A stretch of DNA of 64,000 nucleotides from the NCBI GenBank assembly GCA_016715405.1, contig JADKAE010000017.1, forward strand, positions 83,901-147,900, read 5' to 3'. The position numbers and the translations under genes were made by a program. Positions 1 through 8,087 of this stretch are shown in pieces (position 1 is the first letter of the stretch; each line of letters begins with the position of its first letter). The stretch is from Saprospiraceae bacterium. Lineage in GTDB: Bacteria > Bacteroidota > Bacteroidia > Chitinophagales > Saprospiraceae. The notes under the pieces were generated by a model. It worked only from the letters and a program-made list of their open reading frames with translations, had not been told where the DNA came from and did not search any database.

Positions 1-237
1 CTGATGCCCAACCCGGCAGGTGATTACCTCGAAGTGGTATATCCGGTGAAAGACGGCGAAGCTACGCTCATCAGCATCTACGACATGAACGGCCGACGTG
101 TATACAACGACCGGCTGGAAAGTGAAAATACCCGCCTCGACCTCCACGCCATGGGCCTGGGTAACGGGGTGTACATGCTACAGATACAAAACGGCGAGAC
201 CATACAGAGCAAGCGCTTTGTAAAAGCCGGTTTATAA
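1..237 (+). CDS. C-terminal end of a type IX-secreted protein (partial)
   Basis: The frame is open from the first base, so only the last 78 codons are in the window. The start 'MPNPAGDYLEVVYP', the middle 'ISIYDMNGRRVY' and the end 'GVYMLQIQNGE...KRFVKAGL' fit a type A Por-secretion (T9SS) C-terminal sorting domain: an NP motif, a beta-sandwich of about 75 residues and a basic finish. In known systems this domain targets a Sec-exported passenger to the outer-membrane type IX translocon and is then removed. The passenger, and hence the job of the protein, lies upstream of the window. A strong terminator follows 27 bases after the stop. Confidence 0.9.
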   Translation: MMPNPAGDYLEVVYPVKDGEATLISIYDMNGRRVYNDRLESENTRLDLHAMGLGNGVYMLQIQNGETIQSKRFVKAGL

Positions 238-264
238 GCCAATTCCTAAACATATCACACCCCT

Positions 265-302
265 GAGGCTGTCTCTTTCAAGAGGCAGCCTCTTGTTTTT
301 TG
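265..302 (+). terminator. Intrinsic terminator after the T9SS-domain gene
   Basis: A 13-base-pair stem (265-277 with 280-292, one mismatch, 2-base loop) is followed by TTGTTTTTT. This is a textbook intrinsic terminator and ends the first transcription unit. Its tail overlaps the -33 element of the next promoter. Confidence 0.85.
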
Positions 303-320
303 GATGATTGTGTACCTTTG
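293..320 (+). promoter_or_regulatory. Bacteroidota-type promoter for the small membrane protein
   Basis: TTG at 293-295, a 17-base spacer and TACCTTTG at 313-320 match the phylum's -33/-7 consensus TTG-N17-23-TAnnTTTG. Transcription would start near 327, leaving a leader of about 11 bases before the ATG at 338. Confidence 0.7.
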
Positions 321-337
321 CGATAAACCATACAATC

Positions 338-637
338 ATGTACGTCTTACTCGTCACCGTGGTATTGAGTCTATTTGCAGCTATGGTATTCCTCAACGTA
401 TACTTCAGGGTACGCGTAATGAAAGCCTATAAAAAGCTGGTACAGAACCAGGTAGAATTCGGCGCATCGCACGTTTTTAATACCAAAAAAATGGAAGAAG
501 AGATCTACCCCCGGTATCCGCACATGAAAGAAGACATCGCCGTATTTGTGCGGCATCTGCAATATTCCATCCGCATGGCCACCGTGCTCATCGCTTTGAT
601 CACCCTGTTTGGCGCTATTTTAATGTACTACCGCTGA
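338..637 (+). CDS. Small two-helix membrane protein, unknown function
   Basis: 99 residues. The ATG at 338 is preferred to the upstream in-frame TTG at 308 because the promoter -7 element lies at 313-320. An N-terminal hydrophobic helix (about residues 2-20, 'LLVTVVLSLFAAMVFLNVYF') and a C-terminal one (about 79-96, 'VLIALITLFGAILMYY') flank a charged middle of about 55 residues with 'KKMEEEIYPRYPHMKEDI'. The topology suggests a hairpin in the inner membrane with a soluble middle loop. I do not recognise the family. It stands alone between a terminator and the oxidoreductase promoter. Confidence 0.75.
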   Translation: MYVLLVTVVLSLFAAMVFLNVYFRVRVMKAYKKLVQNQVEFGASHVFNTKKMEEEIYPRYPHMKEDIAVFVRHLQYSIRMATVLIALITLFGAILMYYR

Positions 638-658
638 CCTACCACGGCATTTTTCGCG

Positions 659-666
659 TACTTTTG
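659..666 (+). promoter_or_regulatory. Promoter -7 element of the oxidoreductase-lipoprotein pair
   Basis: TACTTTTG fits the TAnnTTTG element and lies 42 bases before the ATG at 709. No clear TTG is seen at the expected upstream distance, so the call is weaker than for its neighbours. Confidence 0.45.
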
Positions 667-708
667 CCGGGCAATTGCGTTCATACCATAACAATATCTG
701 CTTTCGAC

Positions 709-1704
709 ATGCTGACCATAGGGGTTTTAGGTGCGGGACATTTGGGCAAAATCCATTTAAAATGCCTGCAAATGGCTTCTTCCACATACCATCTGGCGGG
801 GTTTTACGACCCTATCGAATCTAATGCCCTAAAGGTGGCTGCCGACTTCGGCATACCGGCATTTCCCAGCGTGGAAGCCCTGCTCGATGCCGTCGACGTA
901 GTGGATATCGTCACGCCTACTACCACGCATTTTGCTTTGGCCAAGCAGGCGCTGGAACGCGGCAAACACGTATTTATAGAAAAACCCCTTACCCATACCA
1001 TCGAAGAAGCCGAGCAACTGGTGGCCTTAAGCCGCCAATACGGCCGCAAAGTACAGGTAGGCCACGTTGAGCGTTTCAACCCTGCCTTGCTGGCCCTCGA
1101 AGACGTCACCATGAACCCCATGTTTATCGAGGCGCACCGCCTGGCGGCGTTCAACCCCCGCGGTACCGACGTATCGGTTATCCTCGATCTCATGATCCAC
1201 GACCTCGACATCATACTAAGCCTGGTGCGCTCGGAGGTCACCTTTGTGAGCGCCAGCGGCGTAGCCGTTGTGAGCGATACGCCTGACATTGCCAATGCGC
1301 GCATCGAATTTGCCAACGGCTGCGTGGCCAACCTCACCGCCAGCCGCATGTCGCTCAAACAAATGCGCAAAGTGCGCCTGTTCCAAAAAGACGCCTACAT
1401 CAGCCTCGATTTCCTCGAAAAACAGGCACAGGTAGTGCGGCTATTCGATCAGGAAGACCCCCATTTGCCGGATACCGACCAGCTGATGGAGCTATCCACC
1501 CCCAAAGGCAACAAATGGATACAGGTATTCATGCCGCCGATAGAGCCCGTGAATGCCATCAAGATGGAACTGGAAACTTTTGCCGACAGTATTGAAAACG
1601 ATATCCAGCCCCGCGTGAGCATCGACGACGGTTACGAAGCACTAAAGCTGGCCTACCGCATCATCGATGAAATAGAAAGGCGATTACAACAACCTAAGCT
1701 ATGA
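709..1704 (+). CDS. Gfo/Idh/MocA-family NAD(P)-dependent oxidoreductase
   Basis: 331 residues from the ATG at 709; an in-frame TTG at 664 lies inside the promoter and is rejected. The N-terminal Rossmann fold opens with 'IGVLGAGHLGKIH' (GxGxxG), followed by 'VDIVTPTTTHFALAKQALE' and the family hallmark 'EKPLTHT' that carries the conserved lysine. 'IHDLDIILSLV' gives the conserved histidine-aspartate region of the C-terminal alpha/beta domain. The family oxidises or reduces sugars, inositols and sugar-nucleotides, but the substrate cannot be read from the sequence. The stop overlaps the start of the next gene (ATGA), so the two are co-translated. Confidence 0.9.
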   Translation: MLTIGVLGAGHLGKIHLKCLQMASSTYHLAGFYDPIESNALKVAADFGIPAFPSVEALLDAVDVVDIVTPTTTHFALAKQALERGKHVFIEKPLTHTIEEAEQLVALSRQYGRKVQVGHVERFNPALLALEDVTMNPMFIEAHRLAAFNPRGTDVSVILDLMIHDLDIILSLVRSEVTFVSASGVAVVSDTPDIANARIEFANGCVANLTASRMSLKQMRKVRLFQKDAYISLDFLEKQAQVVRLFDQEDPHLPDTDQLMELSTPKGNKWIQVFMPPIEPVNAIKMELETFADSIENDIQPRVSIDDGYEALKLAYRIIDEIERRLQQPKL

Positions 1705-2582
1705 AAAATAAACCCGTTTTTTTTACCGCTGCCCTGGCGTTACTCCTGGCAGCCTGCGACATCATCAACCCCTCGGAGGAAGTGCCTGCGTACCTCTATA
1801 TTACCGGTTTTACCAAACAAACCGACCCGGCCACGGAGGGAAGCAACTCCCACAAGATCACAGAAGCCTGGGTATTTGTGGATGACGAATTTTTGGGCGC
1901 CTATTCCCTGCCCGCGCTGGTACCCGTGCTGGCCGAAGGAGAATCCGAGATACGCGTCGAAGCAGGTATCAAAGACAATGGAATTACCTCTACCCCCGAA
2001 CTCTATCCGTTTTACGAACCCTGGCGCATTACCCTTACCCTGGAACGCAACAAGGTAGACACCCTTAGTCCGGTAGCGCGTTACCTGGATAATGCCGGGT
2101 TTGCTTTTATTGAGACTTTTGAAGACAACAACCACTTGTTCCAGGACCTGCGGCAGGGCGCCGAGGAAAGCCGCATGCAACTTACTGATGACGCTTTTGA
2201 GGGCGAGCACTCCGGCCTGATATACTTAGACACGGCCCATGCGCTGGTAGAACTGGCTACTACCGAACAGTTCAGCGGGTTGCAGGATAAAAGCGTATAC
2301 GTGTATCTCGAACTCAACTACAAGTCGGATATTCCCGTCTTATTCGGCATCATCGGCCGCGACAACGGCGTGGCAGGTGTATCGCCGTTTTACGATCCCG
2401 GGTTTTTGTCGAAAGGGGAGTGGAATAAAATTTATTTCAACCTCAGCGCACTGATGTTCAACAACCAATATGATAACTACCAGATCGGATTATATACGGG
2501 CATACCCTATACCGGCGGCAAGTTTGAAAGGCAGAACGCCAGGGTATGGCTCGACAATATAAAGTTGGTATATTTCAAATAA
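1701..2582 (+). CDS. Lipoprotein, unknown function
   Basis: 293 residues with a lipoprotein signal peptide 'MKNKPVFFTAALALLLAAC' whose cysteine follows the lipobox LLAA. The mature protein is probably anchored in the outer membrane or exported. It is rich in beta-forming stretches and aromatic residues; 'SVYVYLELNYKSDIPVLFGI' and 'GGKFERQNARVWLDNIKLVYFK' at the C-terminus resemble a galactose-binding or jelly-roll fold, ending on a typical 'W-D-N-I-K-L' strand (inference). It overlaps the oxidoreductase by four bases, so both probably act in one pathway, which I cannot name. Confidence 0.75.
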   Translation: MKNKPVFFTAALALLLAACDIINPSEEVPAYLYITGFTKQTDPATEGSNSHKITEAWVFVDDEFLGAYSLPALVPVLAEGESEIRVEAGIKDNGITSTPELYPFYEPWRITLTLERNKVDTLSPVARYLDNAGFAFIETFEDNNHLFQDLRQGAEESRMQLTDDAFEGEHSGLIYLDTAHALVELATTEQFSGLQDKSVYVYLELNYKSDIPVLFGIIGRDNGVAGVSPFYDPGFLSKGEWNKIYFNLSALMFNNQYDNYQIGLYTGIPYTGGKFERQNARVWLDNIKLVYFK

Positions 2583-2598
2583 AAGGCGATTATTTTTG
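2565..2598 (+). promoter_or_regulatory. Promoter of the sugar transferase
   Basis: TTG at 2565-2567, a 23-base spacer and TATTTTTG at 2591-2598 fit the Bacteroidota consensus. The -33 element lies inside the end of the lipoprotein gene. The predicted leader before the ATG at 2619 is about 14 bases. Confidence 0.65.
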
Positions 2599-2618
2599 CC
2601 TGAGCAACTATTCTACGC

Positions 2619-4035
2619 ATGACTCGTCAACGAAGTATCGATACGACAGTCTACAAAGCGGCCGACTTCGCCACCGCGATGATCGCCTGGGCTTGCTTTT
2701 TTTTGTACCGCAAGCAGGTAGAAGGTGTTTCTGTTGACTACACCATCCTTGGCGACCCCAATTTCTGGTACGGCATAATACTTATTCCTACGGGATGGCT
2801 GTTGTTTTACAGTATTTTTGATCAATACAACGATATTTACCGCTTGTCGAGGCTGGCGACGCTCACCCGTACGCTTTTTCTGAGTTTTTTGGGGGTGATG
2901 TTCCTGTTTTTTACCCTCATTCTCGACGATGTAGTGACCAATTACAAAACCTATTACGCTTCCTTTTTTACCCTTTTCGGGTACCATTTTTTCTTTACGG
3001 GCATTGTGCGCATGGTGCTCCTAACGCGTGCCAGCCGGCGGCTGAAGGCGGGAAAAGTAGCGTTTAATACGCTCATCATCGGGGTAACAACAATGCCGTC
3101 GAATTGTATAAAGATATCACAGCCAGAACAAAAAGCTGGGTTATCACTTTGTAGGCTTCATAGAAGCCAATGGTCGCAACGACCACGAACTGGCCGGCTA
3201 TCTGCCCAGCCTGGGGGGCATAGCAGCGTTGAGCGACGTAGTTCGCCAGCACCATATCGAAGAAGTGATCATAGCCATTGAAACCTCTGATCATAACCGC
3301 TTGCGCGATATTTTGAACATACTTTTTGATTTTGGCGAGCAGGTTTTGGTCAAGATCATCCCCGATATGTACGATATCCTGCTCGGCAATGTGAAGATGA
3401 ACCACGTATACGGGGCCGTACTTATTGAGATCAGGCAAGACCTCATGCCCAAGTGGCAGCGACTCATCAAGCGATTAATCGATATTGCGGTATCGGCGCT
3501 GTTGCTGGTATTGCTTTTTCCCTTGTATGCCTATATCGCTTTTCGCGTAAAATTATCCTCCCCCGGGCCGATATTTTACCGGCAGGAGCGCATCGGACTA
3601 AACGGCAAGCCCTTCTTTATTTATAAATTCCGCTCGATGTTTGTCAACGCCGAGCAGGACGGCCCGCAGTTGTCGAGCGACCTGGACAACCGCTGCACGC
3701 CCTGGGGCGCCGTGATGCGCAAATGGCGCCTCGATGAGCTACCCCAGTTCTGGAATGTACTCTCCGGAGAAATGTCGCTGGTAGGCCCCCGACCCGAACG
3801 CCAGTATTATATCGACCTGATTGTGCAACGCGCACCCCACTATAAACACCTGCTCAAGGTGCGACCCGGCATTACTTCCTGGGGGCAGGTAAAATACGGC
3901 TACGCTTCTAACGTTGAACAAATGATACAAAGACTAAAATTTGATATTTTATATATCGAAAATATGTCGCTTGCACTCGATTTTAAGATTATGTTCTATA
4001 CGGTGCTGGTTTTATTACAGGGGAAAGGCAAGTGA
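2619..4035 (+). CDS. Polyprenyl-phosphate sugar transferase (WcaJ/EpsE-like), two frameshifts
   Basis: Membrane enzyme that moves a sugar-1-phosphate from a nucleotide sugar onto undecaprenyl phosphate, the first step of exopolysaccharide or O-unit synthesis. The N-terminal part (to about base 3080) has four hydrophobic segments, then a Rossmann-like domain ('VEEVIIAIETSDH'-type strand near 3250). The C-terminal catalytic domain carries 'KRLIDI', 'SPGPIFYRQERIGLNGKPF', 'YKFRSM', 'RKWRLDELPQFWNVLSGEMS', 'LVGPRPE' and 'VRPGITSWGQV', all family signatures. The frame is broken twice by apparent loss of one G, in GGGG at 3081-3084 and in GGG at 3138-3140. Restoring both gives one continuous protein of about 473 residues, normal for the family. 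No other polysaccharide genes are adjacent. Confidence 0.88.
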
Positions 4036-4043
4036 TTCCTTGA

Positions 4044-4160
4044 GGTTTAGTGCCTTCGGCAGTTTAGCGCATTCGCAGTTTAGTGCGTGCGCAGTTTAGC
4101 GTGTTTTTAAACCAGCTAAACCCTAACGCTAAACCCTAACGCTAAACCCAATCGCTAAAC
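4044..4160 (+). repeat. Self-complementary tandem array, GTTTAGCG/CGCTAAAC family
   Basis: The left half repeats GGTTTAG and CAGTTTAGCG. After a short AT-rich middle, the right half (4115-4160) repeats CTAAACCCTAACG, about 13 bases per unit. The halves are reverse complements in pattern, so the RNA or single strand would fold into a long hairpin. The right arm is identical over 46 bases to 17891-17936. The array fills the gap between the sugar transferase stop and the next gene, ending 10 bases before its ATG. Confidence 0.9.
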
Positions 4161-4170
4161 CATCAAAACC

Positions 4171-5325
4171 ATGAAAAACGTTGTGACAACCTTGTACTTC
4201 CTCGGTCACCTGGTCATGATGAGCCAGGCGCAGCAGGTTATTGAAGTGGCCCAGCTCACCTTGCGCGTAGCGCCTGGGAGCACGGAAGAGCTCTATTACG
4301 GTTTTGCGGAGGGCGACCGCATATTGCTGACCGTAGAGGAGCTGGGGGGGAAGTCGATTAAGGAAATAGAAATGGCCGTATACCCCGACCAGGTAAAGTT
4401 GCTGGAGCGGGAAACGGCCGGGTTTACCAATCGCGAAATAATAGTGCAGCGCAGCGCTGTGTATGCCATCCGGCTGAAAAACACGGCCTTGTTGGGCGAG
4501 CGCAATTGCAGGGTGATAGTAAAACGCATTCCCGCGGAGGCCCGCTATGCCGCTTTTAATACCGCCGTGCAGTGGGTAGAAAAGGTAGACACCGTGTACC
4601 GGTCGGGAGGGGAAGAACACAGCGGTTACCAGCGCAGAGAAGTAGAGAAGGCCAAAAAAGTGCTCGTGTCAGCGGATACGCAGGTGGTAACCCTGCTGGA
4701 ACGCAGCGAGCGCATCTTCGCCAAAGCGGGTGTGCTATACGGCGACCGCGAGTCGTCGCTCGAATTTACCCTGCCGGCCAATACCTATTACCCGGATGCC
4801 AAAAACCCCTATCGCAAAACGGAAGTGGTTTCATGGGCGTATTGGATCGGCGTGGGCGACGAAGCCGACCGCAGCTACCAGCAGGCCAATACCAAAGCGC
4901 TGAGCAAAGTGGCCGATGCCGCAGTGAGCCTGCGCCTGGTGGCTACCGGCGGTTATGGCGCGCTGGCTGTGTTGGCATTGAAAGGCGTAGCACTTTTCAC
5001 CAACCCGCCCAAAGGCGACAATGTGCGATATCAATTGCTGAAAATAGACGTGGGCGGCAACCACCAGGTACTCGACCAGGGCAGCAGTGTGACGGCATAT
5101 CGCCGCATCGACAAACCCCTGCAGGGGACTTTTTCCATCATACTCACCAACGACAATTACGTAGACGGCATTAATGTAAATGTAAAAGTACTTGCCGTTA
5201 CGATTGCACGCGTTTACGCCGATGAGACTTATACCGAAGTGGTCGAAGAACGCATCGCCGACGAGGCGTTATTGGGCAAACCCACCGTGCGCATTACTCG
5301 TATTCCCGTGCTGGCTAACCAGTAA
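4171..5325 (+). CDS. Exported protein of unknown function
   Basis: 384 residues starting with a Sec signal peptide ('MKNVVTTLYFLGHLVMMSQA', cleavage expected before QQVIEV). The rest alternates beta-strand stretches with 'VRYQLLKIDVGGNH' and 'GTFSIILTNDNYVDGINVNVKVLA', suggesting two beta-sandwich modules. A hydrophobic stretch near residue 260 ('YGALAVLALKGVALF') could be a buried helix. I do not recognise a family and see no catalytic motif. A terminator lies 200 bases downstream at 5527. The array just upstream leaves little room for a promoter, so it may be transcribed from further up. Confidence 0.7.
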   Translation: MKNVVTTLYFLGHLVMMSQAQQVIEVAQLTLRVAPGSTEELYYGFAEGDRILLTVEELGGKSIKEIEMAVYPDQVKLLERETAGFTNREIIVQRSAVYAIRLKNTALLGERNCRVIVKRIPAEARYAAFNTAVQWVEKVDTVYRSGGEEHSGYQRREVEKAKKVLVSADTQVVTLLERSERIFAKAGVLYGDRESSLEFTLPANTYYPDAKNPYRKTEVVSWAYWIGVGDEADRSYQQANTKALSKVADAAVSLRLVATGGYGALAVLALKGVALFTNPPKGDNVRYQLLKIDVGGNHQVLDQGSSVTAYRRIDKPLQGTFSIILTNDNYVDGINVNVKVLAVTIARVYADETYTEVVEERIADEALLGKPTVRITRIPVLANQ

Positions 5326-5526
5326 ACCTGGAATTTGTCAGTGCGGCGACCAACCAAAATGCGGCTGGGGGGGTCTTTGGTAGTAACTTGTATTTACTTT
5401 GATGAAGTTTAGGATCTTTTTAACATAAATATCTGAAACATAAACAATAAAGGTTACGTACCATAGTTCTAATAGTAGAATTTTTTGTTGACTTTAAGTT
5501 TCATAAACTAGTGAGTGTAAAGTGAA

Positions 5527-5558
5527 GCGGCCCTTCTGCAAAGGAGGGCCGCCTTTTT
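5527..5558 (+). terminator. Intrinsic terminator
   Basis: GCGGCCCT (5527-5534) pairs with AGGGCCGC (5545-5552) around a 10-base loop and is followed by CTTTTT. It ends plus-strand transcription from 4171 just before the convergent gene at 5560. The 200 bases before it (5326-5526) hold no gene that I can see. Confidence 0.85.
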
Positions 5559-5559
5559 A

Positions 5560-6735
5560 TTATTTGGCAAATGCCGGTTGCAATACGCTTTTTACGTCGC
5601 TGAACGGCACAAATAATTTGATCTCTCCCACTGCATAAGCGGCAATTTCATAAGGGGGATAGTTAAATAAAATCCCTTTGCCGGTGAGGCAGAAATTGTC
5701 GGTATAGCTGAAACTTTCCTCAAAGAGTAATTCTGTCAGGGGCGCTTTGGCGGCTAGTCCGAATTTATTGCGCAAGGATTTTTCCAGTGCGGCATCGAGC
5801 GTGGCTTCAAAGCCGGGTTTGAATACGTCGTTTATTCCCAACAGCCGTTTTTTCGACAGGTCGTAGCAGGCCAGCCCCGTAGCGTAATTGCCATGTGCGC
5901 CTCCCGAAAATACGTACGAGAAAAAAGCCAGGCTGAGCAGGTTGTTTTCATTCCACACCACCGACACATCCGACTGCAAGTCGTAGGAATACATATACTT
6001 ATTGTCTTCCGAAAAGGTAGTCGTATCCTCTACGAATTCACTCATATCTTTCTGATAGGCAGCGACAAATTCATCCTGTTGTTTTTTCAACAGATCGGCC
6101 GCACTTGAAAAAATCGTGCTGGCCGAATCACCGAGGATGCCCCCTGCGATTTCTGCCCTCAGAAATTGGTCGAGGGCGGGATCGTTGACATTTTGCGGCC
6201 AGAGGGTAGAGAGACTGGTCATTGCACCCGGCGAATTGGGATCGTCGGGTCGAAGTTTGGTTTCTCCTATGAGTCCGGCACAGGTAAATGCAATGCTGCC
6301 GGCAGGTTGAGCGACGGATTTCAGTTGGATGGGCAATTCGCGAGATCCTTTCCATATGCCGGTCAGTACTTGTGCGTCCAATGCATCGATCAGCCATTCC
6401 GGGCTATTTTCTCCGCTGCCGAATTCTATCAGCACGGTTTTACCCGTAGAATCCGGCGATCCTTCGATGAGGATAGGCTCCTGGTAGTTGTCGTACCAAT
6501 AATAGCCGTAATAGAAAGTTTCCTTGAGGCCGTCGGGGTTGGCCCTGTGGCGCATGCACAAATGCAGGCCTACGGCCAGGTCGCCAATTGTGCCGGTATA
6601 CTGGCGATAAATACCCTGTTGGATATCGGCGTTATCAGCGCCCGCTGTTTGTTCTTCTGTTTGGGGCGTGGGTTTGCAGCTCGATACAGAAAATAATAAT
6701 AAGGCCAGCCCGCCCACGAGAAAATAGTGTCGCAT
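5560..6735 (-). CDS. Lipoprotein with DUF3298 (RsiV-like) domain
   Basis: 391 residues. The signal peptide 'MRHYFLVGGLALLLFSVSSC' ends in a lipobox cysteine. The N-terminal half is a less conserved beta-rich part ('YRQYTGTIGDLAVGLHL'). The C-terminal half contains 'SYDLQSDVSVVWNENNLLSLAF', 'YVFSGGAHGNYATGLACYDL' and 'LFNYPPYEIAAYAVGEIKLFVPFSD', the pattern of the DUF4163/DUF3298 pair also found in the anti-sigma factor RsiV, which binds lysozyme. No transmembrane helix or sigma factor is nearby, so an anti-sigma role is not supported. It may be an envelope lipoprotein binding a peptidoglycan- or lysozyme-like ligand (inference). Confidence 0.8.
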   Translation of the reverse strand: MRHYFLVGGLALLLFSVSSCKPTPQTEEQTAGADNADIQQGIYRQYTGTIGDLAVGLHLCMRHRANPDGLKETFYYGYYWYDNYQEPILIEGSPDSTGKTVLIEFGSGENSPEWLIDALDAQVLTGIWKGSRELPIQLKSVAQPAGSIAFTCAGLIGETKLRPDDPNSPGAMTSLSTLWPQNVNDPALDQFLRAEIAGGILGDSASTIFSSAADLLKKQQDEFVAAYQKDMSEFVEDTTTFSEDNKYMYSYDLQSDVSVVWNENNLLSLAFFSYVFSGGAHGNYATGLACYDLSKKRLLGINDVFKPGFEATLDAALEKSLRNKFGLAAKAPLTELLFEESFSYTDNFCLTGKGILFNYPPYEIAAYAVGEIKLFVPFSDVKSVLQPAFAK

Positions 6736-6750
6736 ATAAAAAGGTGTTTT

Positions 6751-6887
6751 GATGTGCTAATTTGCTAATTTGCTGATGTGCTAATTTGCTAATAGTTTAT
6801 AGGTTTATGGGTTTATAAATATTAATTATCAGCACATTAACCCATCAGCACATCAGCACATCAGCACATCAGCACATTAGCACATTA
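6751..6887 (-). repeat. Self-complementary tandem array, GCTAATTT/CAGCACAT family
   Basis: Octamers GCTAATTT and GATGTGCT repeat on the left, then a 45-base AT-rich middle, then CAGCACAT repeated five times with CAGCACATTAG variants. The halves are reverse complements in pattern. The array runs into the stop codon of the SlyD-like gene (TAA read on the minus strand at 6885-6887). A sister array lies at 27898-28001. Confidence 0.9.
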
Positions 6888-7394
6888 ATGATCGTGGTGC
6901 TCACCAGGCCCATGTACATGGCCGTGTTCGATTTCGGAAGGTGTAGCAAGCCTGATTGAATCAATCACGTCGGTAAAATACAGATCCTGGCCGGCCATGG
7001 GGTGGTTGAAGTCGATCAATACCGTATCGTCATTGACGGCTTTTACCGTGCCCATCAGGCGATTGCCGTATTGGTCGGCCATGGGTATAGTTCTGCCTAC
7101 CTGGAGTAGCTCGGTAGCCAGGCGTCCATCGACAACGAAAGTAGAAGAGGGCAGCTCGACTAAAGCATCGGGGTCTACCTCTCCGTATGCTTCGGCGGCA
7201 ATAATGCCAAAGGCAAACTCATCGCCGGTTTTTTTGCCCGCCAGGTTGCGTTCGAATTCAGGAATCATACTTCCGGCGCCGTACAAAAACACCAGGGGCT
7301 CACTGCCAAAAGTTTCTTCGACTAAGGCGCCTTGTGCGTCGCCTTCTTGTAAGCGGTAGTGCAATGTCACTACCATGTTGTTTTCAATAATCAT
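6885..7394 (-). CDS. SlyD-like FKBP-type peptidyl-prolyl isomerase
   Basis: 169 residues from the ATG at 7394 ('MIIENNMVVTLHYRL'); an upstream in-frame codon at 7424 would add ten unlikely residues. 'MVVTLHYRLQ', 'PLVFLYGAGSMIPEFERNL', 'GKKTGDEFAFGI' and 'AEAYGEVDP' are the FKBP fold with the inserted chaperone flap of the SlyD group, and 'DFNHPMAGQDLYF' is the group's closing signature. The His-rich tail 'HGHVHGPGEHHDH' fits the metal-binding tail of SlyD proteins. It catalyses prolyl isomerisation and shields folding intermediates in the cytoplasm, and it may buffer nickel or zinc. Confidence 0.93.
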   Translation of the reverse strand: MIIENNMVVTLHYRLQEGDAQGALVEETFGSEPLVFLYGAGSMIPEFERNLAGKKTGDEFAFGIIAAEAYGEVDPDALVELPSSTFVVDGRLATELLQVGRTIPMADQYGNRLMGTVKAVNDDTVLIDFNHPMAGQDLYFTDVIDSIRLATPSEIEHGHVHGPGEHHDH

Positions 7395-7583
7395 TGTAAA
7401 ATAGTTTGAAAATAAAGTGGTCAAAAAGAACGACCTCCAGGGAAACCTCCCGAAGGATCCTCTCTTTTTTAGAAATAAACACGGCTAAGGTAGGAAAAAG
7501 TTGTAGCAGATTTGTCAATAAAAGGCCATTCGCGTGCGTTAATCACTAAACATTCATTTACTACATCAACTAACTACTTCCTC

Positions 7584-7976
7584 ATGACGCGAAACGCTAT
7601 GGCTTGGCTAATCACCGCCACTCTCGCTTTTGTAATGGTTATGCCCGCTCAGGCTCAACAATCCAGAAATAAAAAAGAAGACAAGGAACAAACTACTGCT
7701 ACCGAGAAGGAAGAAAAGAAGCCGTTTTTTAAGAAAAATAAGAAAGAAGAGGAGCAGACTTCGCCCAAAGACAAGCGCGCCCTGTCGGAATCACACCGCG
7801 AAGCGAAAACAGAGGTGAGGGCCGCCCGCAAGGAAAAACAAGCCGCCCAGGCTCGCGAAAGAGCCGCCAAAGCCCGCGCCGATGCCATTAAAGCAGAAAA
7901 ACAAGCTATGCGCGCCGAAAAGAAAGCCTCCCGCAAGGATAAGCAGGCGGATAAGGCCAGGAAGAAATCGGAGTAG
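7584..7976 (+). CDS. Small exported Lys/Ala/Glu-rich protein
   Basis: 130 residues from the ATG at 7584. The signal peptide 'MTRNAMAWLITATLAFVMVM' is followed by PAQAQQ. The mature part is almost wholly charged: a Lys/Glu stretch, then about 70 residues of Ala/Arg/Lys/Glu heptad-like sequence ('RERAAKARADAIKAEKQAM'), which should form one long helix or coiled coil. No family recognised. It may be a periplasmic structural or nucleic-acid/lipid-binding protein, but nothing here settles that. The stop TAG is followed at once by the tandem array. Confidence 0.65.
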   Translation: MTRNAMAWLITATLAFVMVMPAQAQQSRNKKEDKEQTTATEKEEKKPFFKKNKKEEEQTSPKDKRALSESHREAKTEVRAARKEKQAAQARERAAKARADAIKAEKQAMRAEKKASRKDKQADKARKKSE

Positions 7977-8087
7977 TTCTCTGTTCTCTGTTCTCTGTTC
8001 TCTGTTCTCTGTTCTCTGTTAAAGTTACCAGGCAAAGATAAAGAACGGATAACGGACAACCGAGAACAGAGAACCGACAACGGAGAA
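7977..8087. repeat. Self-complementary tandem array, GTTCTCT family, copy 1
   Basis: Five or more GTTCTCT heptamers, a middle containing GGCAAAGATAA (8031-8041) and GGATAAC, then degenerate GAGAACA/GACAAC units, the reverse complement of the left half. The array stretches exactly from the stop codon of the plus-strand gene to that of the convergent S41 peptidase; both genes read TAG TTCTC. Sister copies are at 23716-23792 and 50743-50912. Confidence 0.92.

Noticed and set aside
3081..3140. Programmed ribosomal frameshifting in the sugar transferase
   Set aside because: Two breaks in G runs 55 bases apart with no slippery heptamer or downstream stem. The same one-base fault recurs in unrelated genes, so an assembly indel is simpler.
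5326..5526. Small RNA gene ending at the terminator at 5527
   Set aside because: A weak TA-N-TTTG-like word near 5394 has the wrong spacing for the phylum's promoter, and the terminator is explained by the upstream gene.
5560..6735. The DUF3298 lipoprotein as an RsiV anti-sigma factor
   Set aside because: It lacks the cytoplasmic anti-sigma segment and transmembrane helix, and no sigma factor gene is adjacent.
7977..8087. The regularly spaced short repeats (here and at 42376, 50743 and elsewhere) as CRISPR arrays
   Set aside because: Units are 7-13 bases with no unique spacers between them, the second half is the reverse complement of the first, and no cas genes are present.
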